Shown here: piece after piece, positions 1 through 12,322 of the stretch
How positions within the stretch are numbered: the first letter of the stretch is position 1
How the letters are laid out: each line of letters starts with the position of its first letter
NCBI GenBank assembly: GCA_002007465.1
Contig: LNAC01000346.1
Coordinates: 2,059,525 to 2,123,524, forward strand
Direction of reading: 5' to 3'
From: Ailurus styani
Taxonomy: Eukaryota; Chordata; Mammalia; Carnivora; Ailuridae
Length of the DNA stretch: 64,000 nt
The notes under the pieces: model-generated
Told to the model about the DNA's origin: nothing
The model's input: the letters and a program-made list of their open reading frames with translations, nothing else
Databases searched by the model: none
Position numbers and translations under genes: made by a program

Positions 1-1003
1 AGACTTGTTAAACCTGGAATTCACAAATGACTTAGAAGTCACAAATATTTATATGGTATTATCTTCATAGTAAAATTTTAGGGTTTTATGTCTCTGAATA
101 AAGAAGAATAGAGAATACCACTCAAACTCTCTTAATAGGCAAATGCAATAAAATCACTAAGATTTTTAAATGAAGGAAGATTGTTCATTTAGAGCACATT
201 TTAACAGGCTGCAAATTATGGTCCAAAGGTGTACCTAGGCAGGGTGGAAGAGCCAGAAGCAGGCTCAAGTGATGAGCTAACCTTGATGTGGTTCATAATA
301 AGGACCTGAAGGTGCTATTTATTCAAAAATGGCTTAAATCACGGTAAGTATATGTTCACACAATTTTGAAAATTAGCAAGCCGTAAAATATAACTAGACT
401 ACAACAATAAAAATTAGCATGGATGGATCTTAGCAATTCATTATTAGGTAAAAAATTACAGTACCCCAAATTACAAACAGAACGATTCCCTCAGAATAAT
501 GTTGAAAAAACTAAAATAAAATAGACACTTTTAAGGTATATGGGTAGATGGAATAAGTAAGTAAAAAGAAGAACAAGAGAGTAATGAATATGGGATTCAG
601 AGCGATGGTTGCTCCAGACTGGAAAAAAGAAGGCTTAAATTGTGGTAAGAAACAGCTATTTATCAGATCTTAGCCTTTGTTCTGGATGGTGCCTTTTTCA
701 GGTATTTATGCCTATTTTCAGGTATATCATAATTTAAAACAACTGAGTAATGCAGATTAGTAAATAAATTAATCAAGATGCACCATGCATAGGCTGATGG
801 ACAACAGTCAATCATCAACCCAGAATCATGAGGTCCTAAATAAACGAATGATTGAAGAGTAAACACAGAACACCACATCTGGTGCAAAAGTTGAAAGTTT
901 CTTCTGGTTGCTTTTTAGTTGTTTGTTTGCTTATTTTTAACCATTAGTAGCAAAAACACTGAAGCCAGTATTCTTTTTCTCTCCTATAAAAATGTCATCT
1001 TGA

Positions 1004-1209
1004 GGGGCACCTGGGTGGTTCAGTGGTTAAAGCCTCTGCCTTCAGCTCAGGTCATGATCTCAGGGTCCTGGGATTGAGCCCTGCATCAGGCTCCCTGCTC
1101 AGCGGAGAGCCTGCTTCCTCCTCTCTCTCTGCCTGCCCCTCTGCCTCCTTGTGATCTGATCTCTCTCTCTGTGTCAAATAAATAAATAAAAAATCTTAAA
1201 AATTTTTTA
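1004..1209 (+). repeat. SINEC (Can-SINE), full length
   Basis: Starts with the tRNA-derived head ggggcacctgggtggttcag, followed by box-B-like text, a CT-rich stretch and an AAATAAATAAATAAA tail. A short possible target duplication (atcttga) flanks it. Confidence 0.93.
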
Positions 1210-1295
1210 TCTTGAATTCATGGTAGCTTTGCTTCCGATTTGGGTTTGTGAACTCAAGGCACCATCTTTCAAGGTATTTTTTTTCTTGATGATTC

Positions 1296-1450
1296 ACTTT
1301 TATTATTATTTTTAATTGTGATTAAATAGAGATAACATAAATTTTACCATCTTAGCTATTTTTATAGTTCAGTATTGTCAAGTATATTCACTTTGTGCAA
1401 CCAGTCTCCAGAATTCTTTCACCTTGCAAAACTGTAACTCTGTATTTACT
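1296..1450. repeat. Ancient L1-type (L1M-like) 3' region fragment
   Basis: Text such as 'agataacataaattttaccatc' followed by 'cttgcaaaactgtaactctg' matches a very common old mammalian L1 segment from memory. The subfamily is not determinable. Confidence 0.5.
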
Positions 1451-2035
1451 GATTCTTGAATATTATAGTGATTTTGCAAAGGACAACCTTGTATCATTGG
1501 ACTGAAAATAAAAGGTATGCAGAATATATATCCATGATCAATCAATGGGTTTAACCTTTAGCTCGTTTTACTTGGTCTCTAGTCTAGAGTAATACTTCTT
1601 TGAGTCCTCTCAGTACGTCAGTTACTATTTTTTTCTGTTTTTTATAATAATAAGTTTCAATTACATTTCAGAAATAAATTTAGAACAAATAGTTATAGAT
1701 ATTTCTTCTGATCTAAATATCTTATTGGTATAAATTCTATAAAAAAAGAAAAGGAAAATACGGAATTCTTCTATATTAACTAAATAAGATTTAAAGAGGA
1801 GAAAGATTATCACAGGGTTCTATTTTTTTTTTTTACCTTGAACCATCTTATTGGGTGATGAGTTAAATCAAATCATGAGATAAATGTTTCTAAAATTGAT
1901 TTTGAATATATTTGTAGGGGCTTTAGAAAGAAGGGAGTTATTTAAAGAGTGATGAAATGTGGAAGCAATCTTTTTGTCTTCTTTGAAATCTAAATGACAG
2001 TTTCAAAGTTAGCACAGAGTAGGTATTGTTCATTA

Positions 2036-2125
2036 ATTATTCTTTCAACACACATAATTACAAAGGGCCCTCTGCATGCCTGGCAAGGTGTGGCACTGAC
2101 TCAGGAGGACAGTCCTGTAAACAGA
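2036..2125 (+). repeat. Possible MIR fragment
   Basis: 'ttctttcaacacacataatt' followed by 'ctctgcatgcctggcaaggtg' resembles the MIR core phrase (ttgagcacctactatgtgccaggcac), heavily mutated. Confidence 0.35.
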
Positions 2126-3329
2126 GAAGGTAACTGCATTTCTCAGGGAGATAGGAAGTGAGCAGAGAGCTCAGAGGATGGAGAGTCACTGTACTCAGGG
2201 AGCACTAACGGACCCCTAGTGGCTGACCAACATACACAGTCCAACTTTCAAGCCATTGTTTTCAATTACTTGCTCTTAATAGTTTTGACTCTAATTTTTT
2301 CTTACAGGCTTAACACTAAAAATAGTAGATTCCTTTCTTCTCTTTGCAAAGGAATATAAATCTCTAAAAGATGTTTTAATGGTTTTGTTATACATTTTCA
2401 GCGATTAATTGTAAGTCATATAATTGTAAGTTGAATTGATTGGTAAGGCACATAGTTGTAAATTGAAATTGTCATCCTAGTTAATGAAGCAATAAAACTA
2501 AAATTACAAGCATCAGAGAATCAGATTTTTGATTAGTGGGTTATTGTTCTACAAAGATACCCAAGCACTGAGAATTTGTTGAGTGCCAGAAACCAATTTT
2601 AATAAATCTTCTAATCCCTGTTTATAAAGGATATTTTTTCCAAAAATGTAATCTCACTTTTCATCTTCAATCCCATAATGTCTAGACCCTGTTAAAAATA
2701 GAAATTATCCTTTAATCATTATTATTGTACAGTAATTCTAAGATAGTATCACAAAGATAATTTTACTTCTTAAGATAACATAAGCCTTAAAAATAAAGAT
2801 TCATTAAGATTACACACTGGCTTATTTTGACACATGCTGTCAAGAATTCAGGAATCGCAAATAGAATTACCTTAATAACAACAACCCAGGAGATACCCGA
2901 TTGTCTTCCAGACTGGAAACATTTACTTAAAAGGGGGAAAAAGAATCATTGTAGTTGTGCCAATATTTAAAAGCTATCACTTTAATTATGATTTATAGTG
3001 GGATTTTCTTTTACTTACCACCTAGTCATTAGAATAAAGGGTCTTTTAAAAAATACTCCTTTTAATTCTTGGTTGGTAAAGTATTTAAAGAAGCAAAATT
3101 TCACTTAATTTAATCTAAAAATATAATCAAGTAAAACAATAAGTAAAGACAACAAAAAACTGACATACTTACATGGGGTTGGCAGAAATACGTTCAAGTA
3201 ATATTTTTGTTTTTCAATCATGTTTTGAAATGGCATATATGTAACATATATATCACTATCACTCTCTCTATATCTATATAAAAGTCCTCCACCACATTCA
3301 TATTTTTCTAGAACAAATTTTCTAGTCAA

Positions 3330-3331
<2 letters not shown>

Positions 3332-3370
<39 letters not shown>
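3332..3370 (+). repeat. (TG)n microsatellite
   Basis: About 19 uninterrupted TG units. It is the source of a poly-His/Thr reading frame on the minus strand, which is not a gene. Confidence 0.97.
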
Positions 3371-3373
<3 letters not shown>

Positions 3374-3916
3374 TAGGTGGGTAGAGAGGGAGAAGAGAGA
3401 GAGATGCACACAGAGATACATCCAGAGATATTAACTCTGATTGAATACTCCCAAGTTTCAGCATGGTTTACACGAAAGCCCAAGAAGGACCTGAGATCCA
3501 CAGATTATCTCAGTACTGAATATTATTATATTCAGTAGCCCAGATTATTTCAGTCAAAATACATGTCCACAAAATCTATAAAAATCCCTCTTGATCATTA
3601 GGTAATGTGAACAGTTTTGAAGCAGTGGTGATTAACATTCTCATTACTTCTGAATTTATTGGCAATAAAATGACGTGTACACTTCCTTGCGCTTTAGAAC
3701 ATGGTACATACAGTGTCATGATGTATTAAAAGCTGCGTGAGCAGGACAAATGAAACACATACCCCTAAAGTTGATGCAGCTGTACTACTCCCTTAGAAAG
3801 TTACCCGAGGATGTTTTTCTTTCACTTATCAAAAAGAGACATACCAGAGGCAGAGATGCTACTTGCATAATCGCCATATCAATTGTCCTGAAATATTCCC
3901 ATGGACACTAGTTCTT

Positions 3917-4140
3917 TTTTTTGTTTTTTTTTTTAACATATAATATATTATTTGCTTCAGGGGTACAGGTCTGATTCATCGGTCTCACACATTTCACAGC
4001 ACTCACCATAGCACATACCCTCCCCAGTGTCCATCCCCCAGCCACCCTATCCTTCCCACCCCCCCAGCAGCCCTTGGTTTTTTTCCTGAGATCAAGAGTC
4101 CCTTATGGTCTGTCTCCCTCTCTGGTTTCATCTTGATGGA
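3917..4140 (-). mobile_element. 5'-truncated carnivore L1 3' end
   Basis: T-rich start (antisense poly-A), then the antisense carnivore L1 3' end ('caggggtacaggtctgattc', 'cataccctccccagtgtcca'). It is flanked by a 12-bp direct duplication acactagttctt at 3905-3916 and 4141-4152, so both borders are precise. It carries no open reading frame. Confidence 0.9.
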
Positions 4141-4718
4141 ACACTAGTTCTTAACTAACATTGTATCGTGTGCCAGAGCCAGCTTGTAAGGCTATCATTT
4201 TGGCGGGGAGTAGTCGTTGGAACCTTGGTGCTTAGATACAAAGGATCTCACATACGTACAAAGCTTACCACTGCTCTCTCTACCCACATGGAAGACAGAT
4301 GTCAGAAATCAAACATATCTTTTCTGTGGATCCAGATGAGCGAGAGTTTCTCTTAACATAATTATCCAGGGTGTAACTACTAATTGAACCACTACTAAAT
4401 AATTAGGGGTTGCAAATTAATTTAAATTTGAGTGCTAATCTTATAGATCAAGTTTGTAACAGAAAACCCACTCTGGGAAACAAGTAAATAAATTTATAAA
4501 ACTTCTCCACCTGGAAGTGACAATTTATTGGTTAATGTTTCAAAACAAGTATGTTTGAGTAGTCGGTCTCCATGTTCTATAATTTACTGATTTAACCATG
4601 CTAGTATATTTATGTTGTTTTCATATTTCACAACTGAAATAGAACATTTCCAAAGGACTCATTTGTGTAAATTACACTTGGAAGGACCAAATATTAACAT
4701 CTAAAAAATATATATGTA

Positions 4719-4813
4719 GCGCTCACTTTGGCAGCACATTTACTAAATGGAATGATACACAGAAGATTAGCATGGTACCTGTGCAAAGATGACACATACA
4801 TTCAACCCATATT
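4719..4813 (+). pseudogene. U6 spliceosomal snRNA pseudogene, 3' end split by a SINEC
   Basis: Begins gcgctcactttggcagcaca and continues 'gaagattagcatggtacctg' and 'aaagatgacacatacattc', a clear U6 snRNA match with scattered substitutions. About 8 bp are missing just before the terminal ccatatt. A SINEC interrupts that terminal motif, and ccatatt plus a T run reappears at 5019-5037. No upstream PSE or TATA arrangement is evident, so this is a retrotransposed copy that is very unlikely to be expressed. Confidence 0.92.
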
Positions 4814-5018
4814 ATTATTTTTTTATTTTTTTAAAGATTTTATTTATTTATTTGAGAGACAAAGAGATCGAGAGAAAGAAGCTGGAGGAGGAGCAGAGGG
4901 ACAAGCAGACTCTCCCTGTTCAGCAGGCAGACTGTTGTGGAGTTTGATCCTAGCACCTTGGGATCATGATCTGAGCCAAAGTCAGATGCTTAACAGACTG
5001 AGCCCCGCCAGGCGCCCT
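4814..5018 (-). repeat. SINEC inserted in the U6 pseudogene
   Basis: Antisense SINEC (tttttttaaagattttattt ... gccaggcgccct), flanked by a ccatatt duplication at 4807-4813 and 5019-5025 that derives from the end of the U6 copy. It is younger than the U6 insertion. Confidence 0.93.
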
Positions 5019-6040
5019 CCATATTGTTTTTTTTTTTAAAGAGTAAGAGTAAAAATAAACACACATATATATTTTTTTCTTTCAGAGTTATAGAATGTAG
5101 ATTGCCAGTATAAGAGATCATTATAATGAAATGAAAATTGTCCTCAGTGTCACTTTACATGTCCTCAGCTGTTATAAAGTTATATTTTAAACACATTTTT
5201 AAAAGAGATTTAATATTAATTTCCTTATGAAAATATAATGGGAGCTGCATGATTTAAAAATACAACCTATGACCTGATTATCTTATATTGATTTTATTTG
5301 CTTGTCTCTATCCAAAATCCAAAATGTCTTTCGTTTGTTTCTTTGTTCTTTGAAGCAAACTTACTTCCCTTTGAATATAAACAGGTTAGAAAAACTCACA
5401 AGTAAATCCTGCAGTGTCTCTAACAATTATTGTTTCATTCATAATTTATAAAACATTAACAGTTATCACTCAGTAAGGTGAAAATGTCAGGCAATTTATT
5501 TTTAATTATTTAATCTTAGGCAAGTTACAGAAACATTCAAATAATGATAAGGCCTATAATGACATCTTAAGGAAATTCTAATTATATCTGCTGTTTGTTA
5601 CATCTTTGGAGAAGCAATTTAATTGACTCAAGTTAGTCAGCGCAAGGTCAGTCAAATGGCCCTTGGCCTAATTCAGAGATGCCAAAACTGAATGGAATAC
5701 ACAGAAGGGAAAGTTACAACTTATTCATAAAACCTAATTAAGGACAAAAATTCAGAGCCCGGAAAATGCAGATGGTTTTGAATGGTTGTAAAAAGAGTTG
5801 GGGAAATGTTGGCCATGTGGTAGAGGATTTGAAACAACCAAGGGAGCAAAGAACTGCTCTGGGTTCCAGGAACAGAGAGAGGTAGGACATCCGAGCTCCA
5901 AGAATGAAGTACTGAAAAATAAGGACAAGAGAACCAAAAGTAGAGCTTGCATGATTAAAACTGGCTGGGGGCAGGGGACAGGGAAGAATTTGCTATGGAT
6001 GGGGAGTTTTAACTCTTAAGTTTGGGTATGACCTGCCTGT

Positions 6041-6240
6041 GTGCCTTCCTTTATGAAGTCTTGGGTGAGAAGTGTCTCTCCCTTTTCTTTTTCAGGACTC
6101 AGCTCAAAGTCTATTTCAAGTTTATCCCTCTTCCACCCAATGTCTCTGAATGCTAATACACTTGTGTTTATCAAATCCCTCTGCCGCTTTCCTTTTGCAA
6201 GTAAATTTAGTTTGGGACCCTTTCCTGGGCGTAAAGATCC
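6041..6240 (+). repeat. Possible LINE-2 3' region fragment
   Basis: Pyrimidine-rich 'ggactcagctcaaagtctat' and following text resemble the degraded LINE-2 phrase '...caggtctctgctcaaatgtcac'. Weak match. Confidence 0.3.
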
Positions 6241-6482
6241 ATGAAATGCAATGGAACTAGAATACTAAATTTGAGTCCCTGCTTCACTGATCATGAGCAG
6301 CTAATGCTGTGCTTTCAAGTATTACCTCAATACTATCCTCAGAATGAATCTGTTCTACTTAGAATACACTGACTTCCTGATGGTGCTTTCTTATAAAAGT
6401 CCATTTTAATATTACTTCCCCAGAAAAGTCTTCTCTGAAGACCAGCGAGAGTAGTGTTCTCCATCTTGCCATTCGCAGTGAC

Positions 6483-6821
6483 ACGAATGGAGCTAGAGTA
6501 CTGTGCTAAGTGAAATAAGTCAGTCAAAAACAAACAGCATATAATTGCAGTCATATGTGGAATTTAAAAAACAAACAAACAAGGATACGGGGAAAAAAGA
6601 GAGAGAGGCAAACCAAGAAACCGAGTTTTCACTACAGAGAACAAAATGATGGTTACCAGAGGGGAAGGGGGGATGGGTGAAATAGGTGATGGGGATTAAG
6701 GAGAGCACTTGTGATGAGCACAGAGTGGTGTATGGAAGTGCTGAATTCGTATATCACACACCTGAAACTAATATTACATTCTGTCAACTAACTGGAATTT
6801 GTATAGAAACTTTGAATGAAT
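6483..6821 (+). mobile_element. L1 3' end (carnivore type) in sense orientation
   Basis: 'gctaagtgaaataagtcagt' is the terminal ORF2 region. It is followed by the 3' UTR phrase 'attaaggagagcacttgtga' and 'cacctgaaactaatattaca'. It is 5' truncated and its A-rich tail has expanded into a GAAA microsatellite. Confidence 0.88.
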
Positions 6822-6823
6822 GA

Positions 6824-6887
<64 letters not shown>

Positions 6888-6888
6888 A
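6822..6888 (+). repeat. (GAAA)n microsatellite in an L1 tail
   Basis: About 67 bp of almost perfect GAAA units directly continuing the L1 3' end. Microsatellite growth from a retroelement A-tail. Confidence 0.97.
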
Positions 6889-6974
6889 TAAAGTTGGGTT
6901 TTTTCCCCCAGGATTATCACCACAGTTTTTAACATCACTTATGTGATATTTTCTTATTTGTTTCCTTTTTTCTT

Positions 6975-7090
6975 CTCCATCAAACTGGAGACCCCATGAG
7001 AACAGAGACCTAACCAGTTTTATTCTCCATTAGATGCCCAGCATCTGGAAGAGTGCTAGAGATAGAGTAGGAGCTCAATAATCATATATT
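6975..7090 (+). repeat. MIR/LINE-2 3' terminal fragment
   Basis: 'ccccatgagaacagagacct' through 'gtaggagctcaataatcata' matches the 'actgtgagctcc...cagggac...gtaggtgctcaataaat' ending shared by MIR and LINE-2. Confidence 0.65.
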
Positions 7091-7157
7091 ACACAAAAGT
7101 TGAGAGGACTGCTATTGTTTCATGATACCTAAAAGCAGTTTTAAGAAATTCACAAAT

Positions 7158-7306
7158 GGGATGCCTGGGTGGCTCAGTTGGTTAAGCAGCTGCCTTTGGC
7201 TCAGGTCATGATCCCAGGGTTCTGGGATCGAGTCCCGCATCTGGCTCCTTGCTCGACGGGGAGCCTGCTTCTTCTTCTGCCTCTGCCTGTCACTCTGCCT
7301 GCTTGT

Positions 7307-7340
<34 letters not shown>

Positions 7341-7367
7341 AAATAAATAAATAAAACCTTCAAAAAA
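7158..7367 (+). repeat. SINEC
   Basis: gggatgcctgggtggctcag head, CT run and AAATAAATAAATAAA tail. Flanked by an imperfect duplication (ttcacaaatg / tccacaaata). Confidence 0.93.
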
Positions 7368-7582
7368 ATCCACAAATAGATTGGTAATTCTGAATTTGTG
7401 CTGCAGTCACATGTGAATGGGAGTGCAATTATGCTTGTGAATAGATTTTATAATTCTGTACGACCTATAGGTCACAGTATTCATTATCTTCCTAAATGTA
7501 TGTCTTAAATAAATGACTCACTGAAGTTTAGTGACTACTGATCTTGAGTGACAAGGAACATTGCTTCTACTTCCTACTCTCT

Positions 7583-7640
7583 TTAGTACCTGGCACAGTA
7601 TCACATGTGTAGGAAGCACTCAATAATTATTGAAAAGTGA
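7583..7640 (+). repeat. MIR 3' fragment
   Basis: 'gtacctggcacagtatcaca' followed by 'agcactcaataattattgaa' matches the MIR/LINE-2 terminal consensus. Confidence 0.65.
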
Positions 7641-8859
7641 TCTGCAAAGTTTCCCTTAAAATTAGAGACAGAAAAGGAGTTCTTGTCAGAGTTCTGGCAG
7701 AAGTCTGACCACATCCTGACAGTCCGTGACAGTGACCAGATGGGACCTGCACATCGGCACCCAGGCTGGGGAGCCAACACATCCATGAACGAGGCGATTG
7801 TTTTACCTCTGTGGTTACTAGACGGCATGTGCTCCACAGGCACTAGGAACAGATTAATCACCACGAAACTAAGCAGGGTGCCGTATCACAAAAGTTAATT
7901 TATTGGGATGTCCACATGGTTTCCAATGTTTATATTTTCTTAATTTCAAATACTAACTAAGAATAAAAAAGGTGGCAATTCTCTTTTATCAATAACCTTG
8001 ATTTTAAATGAGCAGTTATTTATTTTGAGACTTTCTCCCTAAATAATAGATTTACAGGGTAAAGCATTAGAGGGGAATGTCTTATTCAGCCATGATGTGC
8101 GTTAATAGAACTGGAGTCAGAAGGTCATTCGGACTTATAAAAGCACTTCTGCTTATACTCAGTATAAAGCAAGCAAGTACAAGATCCTGATGTATGAAAA
8201 CCCTCTTGTTTTAGACTTCCTTGAGGAAAGGGAAATAACAAAGCTCTTTTCATGCATGCTATGCAGAGAAGGGTGTTTAAATATTCCAGTAAAAAATTAT
8301 TACATTTAAAATTACAAACTCATTTAGCTTGGTTATTTTCTTCATATAAGTGTCTAAAAATAGGGGCGCAGTGATGAATTTCAAGTAACTTAATCTTCAT
8401 AATCACATATTGAGTTTATGTTAAATAAGGAGAAAATAGTACAAAAATTGCATTATGATTGTTAAGTGGAAGAAAAATAATTGTCGCATTTATAAATATG
8501 GAATTGCCTTACTAACATTCTGTTAAAAAGAAAAAAAAACAGTCCTCTTAATGTGTCCAAGTTCTAGCTTAAGTGTTTTATATTTATGTTTATCCAATGT
8601 TTTCTTTTAAAAAATTCTGATTATTTTGTGGTTAAATAACCAACAGAATCAAGTTCTGAAGCAAATGCAGGGGCCTAAATTTTAGCAAGGCAAAATGAAG
8701 TCGTGTCAACTTTTTCTACAAAAATATGGGGTTATCTTAGGTAGACTGGGTAATGTATATATTGCTTTTATACAATGCTTTTGCATTTTAAAATCCATAG
8801 GAAAACTTCCTTCCCCTGAAACATATTGAGTATTTTTTATATTAAAAACAAAGTACTTT

Positions 8860-9048
8860 TTTTTAAAGATTTTATTTATTTATTTGAGAGAGAGAGAGAG
8901 TAAGAGAGAGAGAGAGAGAGAAGGTCAGAGGAAGAAGCAGACTCCTCATGGAGCTGGGAGCCCGATGTGAGACTTGATCCCGGGACTCTGGAATCATGAC
9001 CTGAGCCAAAGGCAGTTGCTTAACCAACTGAGCCACCCAGGCACCCCC
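8860..9048 (-). repeat. SINEC
   Basis: tttaaagattttatttattt, GA-rich run, and a terminal 'gagccacccaggcaccccc'. Approximate duplication aagtactt / aattactt. Confidence 0.92.
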
Positions 9049-9187
9049 ATAAATTACTTTAAAGAGAAAAATGTTAAATATTATACTGCTTTTTCCTTGA
9101 ACATTATAAGGTTAACTAATAAGTTTTAGGTTTTTGGTGGGGCTCTTAACAGATCTTACCTAACATAGCAATTCTTTGAACATTTTA

Positions 9188-9384
9188 TTTTATTTTTTAA
9201 TATTTTTAAAAAGACTTTTGTTTATTTATTTGAGAGAGAGAGAGCACGAGAGGGGGTGGGGGACAGAGGGAGGTGGAGAATCAGTCTCCCAGAGAGCAGG
9301 GAGCCCCTACATGGGGCTCGATCCCAGGACCCTGGGATCATAACCTGAGCGGAAGGGGGATGGACTGAGCAACTCAGACACCCC
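9188..9384 (-). repeat. SINEC, more diverged
   Basis: Antisense SINEC with a degraded head (agcaactcagacacccc). Flanked by the 11-bp duplication tgaacatttta (9177-9187 and just after 9384). Confidence 0.88.
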
Positions 9385-11297
9385 TGAACATTTTAGATAT
9401 AATACTTAATTATGACACAAATGAGTTTCAAGAGAAATGACTTTTTAATTAATTAAAAAGGAACAAAGATGATTAAGCCTTATCTCAAAATGAAAGTAAA
9501 CCATTTGAAGATCAATTTCAAAGATCATTGAAAAATGGAATCAGATTCCAACAGAAATCTATGGAAAAACATGGGAAACAAAATGTAAAACAACATGTTT
9601 TGTTTGAGGGTATTAATAGTCAAAAGGCAAATAATACTAATAAGAACATTAACATTTTTCTTTTGATTACCTCTATGGTTCTGATTTGTATGCTTCGGGA
9701 ATGATACATAATGAGGACGCCCATTAAATTTGGAGGTAAAACAACATTCTTTTCAGGGCTCATTTGATGGCTTTCGTAGTAAGGCAAAATGTTAACAGAG
9801 AAATTTTAGCTGAATAAAAATTCAAAAATGAGATACTAGGTCAAGAAGCAAATATTTTCTATGTAGGCAGCCAACAATTCTATAGATAATTTCACCAATA
9901 TTCGGCTATAAATACGTGGAAACTGGAGACTAGAAAGTTTTTTCCTTTCCCTAGAGAAGGGTATTTCACAGGTCTATAATGTGTCCTACAAACCCCAAGG
10001 TGATGTGTAGGTGCCAGGAAAGGGGCTTTGATGGGACCACAAGAAGCATCTGCTGTTGGACATGCAGTTGGTGGTACATTTTAGACTAATGCCTAAAGGT
10101 GAGAAAGAGCCTGACAAGCTGCAGGGAAAAGTGAGACCAGACTCACTGGCTATACTTATATCAGCCCGCACATCTAAAGTGTGCCCAGGAAAAGACACAT
10201 GATGGTTTTCCATGGAATAGATGGGAGCCATGCTTGCTCAAAAATGGGATGGCATGAGGTCACCTTAGGTCCCATTCAAGAATATTGAGTGAAAAAACTT
10301 CAGAAGTTAATATCTGGTCATAGTGCAATCCATCTTAGGATAAAAAATAGGAACATACTAGTCAGAGAAGAAATGTCACGCTTATCCAGAAAACTGCAAG
10401 GAAAAAACTCCAGAAAGAGGAATTTGCCCCCCAAAACTCACCAAGATGCCTTTGAAAGAATAGTCACATTTAAATATCTGACAAGGCCAGAAAGTTGAGA
10501 CGTGAGGGCCCTTTGATAATGACAGTAGACACTTGTCTGAACCCCTCCCCTCCTCCCTTCTGATTTGACTAGAGGGGGGTCATAAACTATGTTTAACAAG
10601 CTTCAGGAAGAGGAGGAGTGCCAGGTAGGGACAAAGAGAAATCTCTGAACACCTCTCTGCCCAGATTCTTTGCTCACATGGCATGTCCAAACGAGAACAG
10701 GTAGAAGAATTAGAGGTTCGATGTTACATGAGGCTGAAAGTTTTATTACATCAGACCGGACCTTTTTTAATTGCTGGATAACAACTGCCTGTACTACCTA
10801 AGAGTGACCCTGAAAACCATGGCTGCCTGCTGGAGTTACCGAACAGGTACAGAGAAGAGTTCCACAGAATAAAGAATTGCAGGAGATAAAATAAAGTTGT
10901 TTATTATTACACTCCTTGAGTTGACATACCAGTCGCCGTTAGGTTAGTAGGTAAAATAAATAATAACTGTAGTGTCAGAGTAAGTTTATTTCTCATTGAT
11001 CTACTTGTCTGCCTCTACAGCCCACTTAAAAAAGAAAAAAAAAATAGAGAGAAAAAAAACAAAGGAAACCAAGAAATAAATCCTTCAATAATAAGAATAC
11101 AAAAGCAATACTTAGTTTAATAAATCATCCCTTTTGTGACCTGTTTGCTTACATCCTGGTTTAGAGACTCACTCCACCCATGCATCGTTTGAACTGCTGA
11201 GCTGCTTCCAAAGTGAGTAATGTTTTCAGATGAAAAGATCCCAACAATTCATTAATTCTGAAGTCCAGGTAACTAACATAGCCAAACAGAGTACTGG

Positions 11298-11299
<2 letters not shown>

Positions 11300-11343
<44 letters not shown>
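11300..11343 (+). repeat. (CA)n microsatellite
   Basis: About 21 uninterrupted CA units. It explains a poly-Val/Cys frame on the minus strand. Confidence 0.97.
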
Positions 11344-11346
<3 letters not shown>

Positions 11347-12123
11347 TGTTAACTATGAATACTTTAAAAAATGAGAGAGAAACAGAAAGAGGAGAGAGGG
11401 AGAGACTTTCAGCTTATATATGTAACTCCTGGAGTTTACATAGAAAGGGCTCTGGATTTTATATGGATTATCACCGGGATGACTTAAGTAAGTCTGGTTG
11501 AGGTAGAGAATGTTCATTTGTAGTCAAAGTGCCAGATGTCACATAGTTTAGAATCATTTGTTTAGAAACCATAGGCCCTTAAATCATCTGGTACAAATGT
11601 CGAAGACTCATTATTATGTGCATATGAACAGGTTTCGGATGCATCGCTTATAAATTAATGATAAATTAATGTAAATATCCATCCACCACTGACCGTCTTT
11701 CTTAAGGACTATTAAAATTATTTTTTCATATACTTCCTCTGACTCTAGAGATAGCATAAGATGTTCAGGGCTGGGCCAGGGAGATCTAGTTTCTTTAACT
11801 TGAACTGTGAGAAATATACTCATGGAAATATATACAGGGAAAACAACTTTACCCAGTTTCAAAAACATGTTTTTCCTCCATCTAACTGAATAAGGAAACA
11901 ATAAACTGCAAGTTCCAATATAAGTGCAAGCTATTTTTAATTAACCAGTTAACAACAACCCAAATTTTACCTACCCATCTTGAACTAGTTCAAATCCCAT
12001 GCACATGTGACAATAGTAGACATTCAACTGGTTTTTTTAATGAAAAAATGAAAAAGAAATGCTGACTTAAGTAGAACAAAAGAAGAAAAATCTACAACTT
12101 TCGGTCACTAAAAAGTATCCTTG

Positions 12124-12322
12124 GGGGTCCCTGGGTGGCACAGTCTGTTAAATGTCCACTCTTGGTTTCGGCTCAGGTCTGATCTCAGGTTTGTGAGTTT
12201 GAGCCCTGCGTCAGGCTCTGTGCTTAGTGTGGAGTCTGTTTGAGTTTCTCTCTCCCTCTCTCTGTTCCCCCCTACTCATCCAAACTCTCTAAATTAAATA
12301 AATAAATATTAAAAAAAAAAAA
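12124..12322 (+). repeat. SINEC, older copy
   Basis: ggggtccctgggtggcacag head with several changes, 'ggagtctgtttgagtttctc' variant body, and an aattaaataaataaatatta tail. Confidence 0.87.

Noticed and set aside
3105..3464. 119-residue minus-strand frame with a His/Thr run
   Set aside because: It is produced by the (TG)n microsatellite, has no similarity I recognise, and lies within the intron.
4728..5039. 103-residue plus-strand frame
   Set aside because: It runs through the U6 pseudogene and the SINEC; many other apparent frames (7112, 24619, 38423, 41038, 47699, 60159, 61054) are likewise SINEC read-through.
7600..7898. Overlapping frames on both strands in a less AT-rich patch
   Set aside because: No domain or family match. 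An ancient repeat or retrocopy remnant is possible but cannot be supported.
10500..10900. Possible endogenous LTR remnant
   Set aside because: Composition differs slightly from its surroundings, but I could not find paired termini, a target duplication or recognisable LTR motifs.
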